Below, one piece after another: positions 8,894 to 11,294 of a stretch of DNA of 11,294 bases (its first letter is position 1; each line of letters starts with the position of its first letter). This DNA is from Hyphochytrium catenoides. Lineage: Eukaryota > Sar > Hyphochytriomycetes > Hyphochytriales > Hyphochytriaceae. The notes under the pieces are model-generated. The model worked only from the letters and a program-made list of their open reading frames with translations. It had not been told where the DNA came from and made no database searches. The stretch covers positions 1 to 11,294 of the forward strand of contig FLMG01001037.1 in the NCBI GenBank assembly GCA_900088475.1, given 5' to 3'. A program made the position numbers and the translations under genes.

Positions 8894-10434
8894 CTAGGGA
8901 ACAGTGGCAAAGCGTTAGGTGAGGTGCATGTCAGGCCAAGAAACAAGCTGGTAACAAAGAGCTCAGTGGAGAGATTAAAAGTTATGGTCACACTCTCAAG
9001 CCGGTAATCCAAAGGAAACGTTAAGGAAGAGGATCTTGGGAATTTACCTTGGTGGTCTCTCCTCGGAAGGAGATGGTGAAGGATCCTCCTGATGCGGAGC
9101 ATGTGAAGCTATGCTGCTCAGTCGCCCTGGGACCAGGACGTGATGGGTTGTCTCCCGTTGGACATGAACCTGACGGCGCGTAAACCAAATAAACAGAAAA
9201 GAAAGACAGATAAGCAGCGGCAAATCAGGGACGGAGACCCGATAGGAGATACAGAAGCGGAGTTATAAAGAGCGCAGAGAGAGATGGAAAGAAGGAGCAT
9301 GAGAGTCTGATGATGGTGGACTAAAGGTAGTCATCCCTGTCGATTAAGAAGGTGTCTTACGCATTGAACAGTCATAGCCCAGCATGTTTGAGGCATCTAC
9401 GCCGACAAATCTTCCAGCTTCACAGTGGCAGCCGAAGATCATCTCAGCATCCCACGTTTCAGCCTAACCTCGCAGCAAGACAACAGAGCGAGAACAAAGG
9501 TAGGTAAGTGCAGAATAGAATGCCATCCGAGCCAAAACGTTTTCCAGCTTAGACACAGCAAGCTCCAGGGAGCAATATGAACGTAGTGGAAGAGAGGGAA
9601 GAATCATGCACTGTGTCTTTTCATATAACTGAACCTTCCAACTCTCTCCGTAAGTGAAGCCTGCCGGCTGACCGTTCACAGTGCCCAACAAGGCAGCTTG
9701 TCGCATAGAGCGACAGATACCGGCACCAGAGCAAGTCCTGCCCTGAGCATTGACAGGACAAGACACTACGAGGTGGAGCAAAGGAGAGCGACTGAGGTGA
9801 GGAGATAACGAGGAGAGAGACGACGACCGAAGAAGTCTACTGACGGCGATTGCAAGATGCTCCCGAGAAGCCTTCTCGACAGCGACACGTCCCGTTTCTC
9901 TGATCGCAGGTGCCCTGCTTAGGTTGAAGGCCAACCATTGAAAGCCCAAGGAGTCAAGTTAGCATTTGATGGTACCAGCACTTGTGCCATTAGGTAAAGA
10001 AGAGGAAGCAGACAAGGGCACATGGCAAGAGATACTAGAGAAGCGAGAGAGTGTGAGAGAAATGCACAGAGAGAGAGAGACAAAGCATATAGTGAATGGT
10101 TCACCGAGCATAAAAGACGAAGACTAAAGGTAGTAGAGATTGTCGGAGAGAACGAGGCGAGAGGTGTCCATATGTTCCTTACCATGCTTGAACACTCGGC
10201 CATTAGGTTGTGCGCCACATTATCCTCCACTGGCTCATGGAACCAGGAGCGGCCCTTGGGACAGCTCCCTGGCAACAGACAGACAATAATGTCAGGGAAC
10301 CGACTGTGCCCAGTGCATGCTAACAGTCAGAGCAAGCGGGAACTCCGTATCTAAAGGCCGCATAACGCTCTAGACATCAACCAGATAGGGAAGTGGGAGT
10401 GGCACAGATTTTGGCAAAGAGAAAGGCGAAGGGC

Positions 10435-10467
<33 letters not shown>

Positions 10468-11291
10468 CACACGCACAAAGAGATTGAGAGAGAGACAGCA
10501 AGTGAGAAAGGAACGTAGAGAAAGAGAGAGACAGAGAGATAGAGAACAGGGTAGAAGACTCTTTAAAGGAGCGGGAAGAGTGCAGGAGGCTGACATTCAA
10601 TCTTAGAGAAGGCGGCGCTGACTCACTCGTCTCACAGTTTCCCCCAGTCCATCCCGACATACAGGCGCAGAGGAAAGTAGGAGGACCACTGCAAGCTCCA
10701 TGTCCGCTGCACACGATTGGGACCGGAGTCCAAAGCGAGGCTGAGAGATGAGCAGCCAATGACAACGGAGAGTCAGTTCGAAGAAAGGGAAGACCTTATG
10801 AAGGATGGGTAGAGACGCGCCAGACGGCCGATGGGTCAAGAGGCAAGTGGAAAGACGAAGGCACTTATATAAGCGGGAGCGAGGGCAGATGCTAAGATGG
10901 AGATGTGTTTGGATGATCAGTCTTTGCCACGACTCTAACTATTACTGACAAACCTGGGCAGGTATTTGGAGCTCCTGGAAAGATCTCCGCTACTTCCAGC
11001 TAAGTCCGTTCGGGTGACCAAGAAGGAAAGAGAGAGAGAGCGAGAAAAAATGACAGAGACAGAGACAGAGAGACAGATTGAGTGCGAGGAGGTGAGGCAC
11101 TGCAGCTCTCTCTCTCTCATTCTCTCTCCATCTCTCTCTCTCATTCTCTCTCCATCTCTCCCTCTCTCTCTCTCTCCATCTCTCTCTCTCTCTTTTCTTT
11201 CATCGCCGTCAAGAGCTACCTGACTCCCCATGCCAGTATAGCTGCCTGACAGCGTGGAGCTCGCGAGGTAAAGAGGAGCGATGTTGCCCAT
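7857..11291 (-). CDS. EGF-module secreted-type protein, Sig1/Ocm1 mastigoneme-like (12 exons seen, 374 aa, 5' probably incomplete)
   Basis: Proposed minus-strand exons: 11291-11220, 10999-10954, 10740-10627, 10268-10183, 9914-9845, 9765-9635, 9463-9361, 9169-9048, 8893-8835, 8625-8570, 8390-8232, 7963-7857; stop TAG 7859-7857. All phases agree. Order: six-Cys EGF module (C38-C75, with CSGHGAC and GWTGGNC); CPKGRSWFHEP; second EGF (C80-C127); third with a long Cys3-Cys4 insert ending TWDAEMIFGCHC (C132-C205); CPTGDNP; a beta-rich segment (about 228-330, SGGSFTISFRGETTKPI to FRTELGTLPL); and a last EGF-like motif (ECSGQGRC, then ESSDGEGKIGLRGDCG). This order is what I recall of heterokont Sig1/Ocm1-type proteins, found on tubular flagellar hairs or induced in sexual stages. 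No signal peptide is visible, so the gene most likely begins beyond 11294. The module assignment is firm; the mastigoneme role is inferred. Confidence 0.78.
9048..10268 (-). other. core Cys-rich EGF block, five exons
   Basis: Exons 10268-10183, 9914-9845, 9765-9635, 9463-9361 and 9169-9048 read as one chain. It runs from SCPKGRSWFHEP and ECSSM through GTCDQRNGTCRCREGFSGASC, then SCPVNAQGRTCSGAGICRSM, TWDAEMIFGCHC, DCSMRSCPTGDNP and CSASGGSFTISF. Each splice junction restores a cysteine spacing expected of the family, which is strong internal proof of the exon model. For example, the split codon between 9361 and 9169 gives SMRSCP. An invariant-looking WDA..I.GC motif follows the long insert of the third module. 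Confidence 0.8.
10269..10626 (-). other. 358-bp intron with GA/CT microsatellite
   Basis: Donor ACGA|GTGAGT at 10626 and acceptor TCTGTTGCCAG ending at 10269; the phase 1 join gives NCETRSCPKG. The interior is dominated by pyrimidine runs on the sense strand, including (CT)13 opposite 10435-10460 and degenerate CT repeats to about 10545. No other feature is seen in it. Confidence 0.7.
10435..10460. repeat. (AG)13 microsatellite
   Basis: Thirteen uninterrupted AG units on the plus strand, followed by imperfect GA-rich sequence to about 10545. It lies in an intron of the minus-strand EGF gene, where it reads as (CT)n. Perfect dinucleotide runs of this length are usually polymorphic. Confidence 0.9.
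11026..11078. repeat. GA-rich tract with GACAGA hexamers
   Basis: AG repeats at about 11030-11040 are followed by three near-perfect GACAGA-type hexamers at 11052-11070 and a degenerate copy. This tract lies in the same proposed intron as the CT tract at 11106-11193 but has the opposite strand bias, so transcripts could form a GA:CT hairpin between the two. Confidence 0.65.
11106..11193. repeat. CT-rich tract with a 24-bp tandem unit
   Basis: An 88-bp run of CT interrupted at regular places by CATT and CCAT. A 24-base unit starting at 11118 (CATTCTCTCTCCATCTCTCT plus CTCT) is repeated at 11142 with one change, followed by a degenerate continuation. In the exon model it lies in the first visible intron of the EGF gene (11219-11000). 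Confidence 0.85.
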
Positions 11292-11294
11292 TGG

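Noticed and set aside
9464-9634. Extension of the minus-strand exon frame past 9635
   Set aside because: The frame stays open after YGESWK but loses family similarity. Splicing at AAG|GTTCAG to 9463 restores the WDAEMIFGCHC motif at once.
10022-10354. Plus-strand 110-codon frame rich in Arg/Glu
   Set aside because: It is the complement of a CT-rich intron plus the CPKGRSW exon of the EGF gene; its composition comes from the GA repeat.
10605-10701. Minus-strand ATG at 10701 reading MELAVVLLLSSAP, like a signal peptide
   Set aside because: The same bases in another frame encode the CSGHGAC..GWTGGNC EGF module, which joins in phase to its neighbours. The signal-like peptide leads nowhere.
10864-10874. 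TATATAA on the minus strand (GCTTATATAAGTGC)
   Set aside because: It looks like a TATA box but lies in a proposed intron of the EGF gene. No suitable ATG follows before the EGF exon, so I treat it as coincidental.
1-11294. Mobile element, CRISPR array, tRNA/rRNA, bacterial operon or viral gene
   Set aside because: No transposase or reverse transcriptase motifs, no terminal repeats, no spaced direct repeats and no tRNA-like fold were found. The intron-rich genes exclude a bacterial operon reading.

Overview
Eukaryotic nuclear DNA, near 50% GC by eye, with spliceosomal introns throughout. No gene here is a single open frame. I joined short open segments by hand at GT..AG boundaries, requiring matching phase. 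In the three largest genes the joins close into uninterrupted frames of 673, 606 and 374 residues. The right-hand gene matches cysteine-rich extracellular proteins of heterokont algae (diatom Sig1, Ochromonas Ocm1 mastigoneme protein). The best guess is therefore a stramenopile, probably one with a flagellate stage. That assignment rests on recalled family patterns, not a database search.

Layout, with alternating orientation: (1) 1-200, plus strand, last two exons of a gene entering from the left. (2) 567-4207, minus strand, about 15 exons, 673 aa: an N-terminal charged coiled coil followed by an all-helical domain that resembles the centrosomal/ciliary protein CCDC138. (3) 4208-5135, a 928-bp divergent intergenic region with a repeated TCTGAAG word and a short perfect palindrome. 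(4) 5136-7621, plus strand, about 5 exons, 606 aa: a PH domain interrupted by a long insertion, with helical segments on both sides. (5) 7622-7856, a short convergent spacer. (6) 7857 to at least 11291, minus strand, 12 exons seen: a secreted-type protein of EGF-like modules and a beta-rich insert, probably continuing past the right edge. Its introns carry long CT/GA microsatellites.

Two of the three nearly complete genes point, independently and with different strength, to flagellar biology: a basal-body/satellite coiled-coil protein and a mastigoneme-type protein. The PH-domain protein between them is likely membrane-associated but its role is unknown. I see no mobile element, CRISPR array, RNA gene or viral gene. 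Exon boundaries are hand-made. The weakest are in 2934-3238, 1726-1805, 7042 and 7385-7453, and at the 5' ends of both minus-strand genes.
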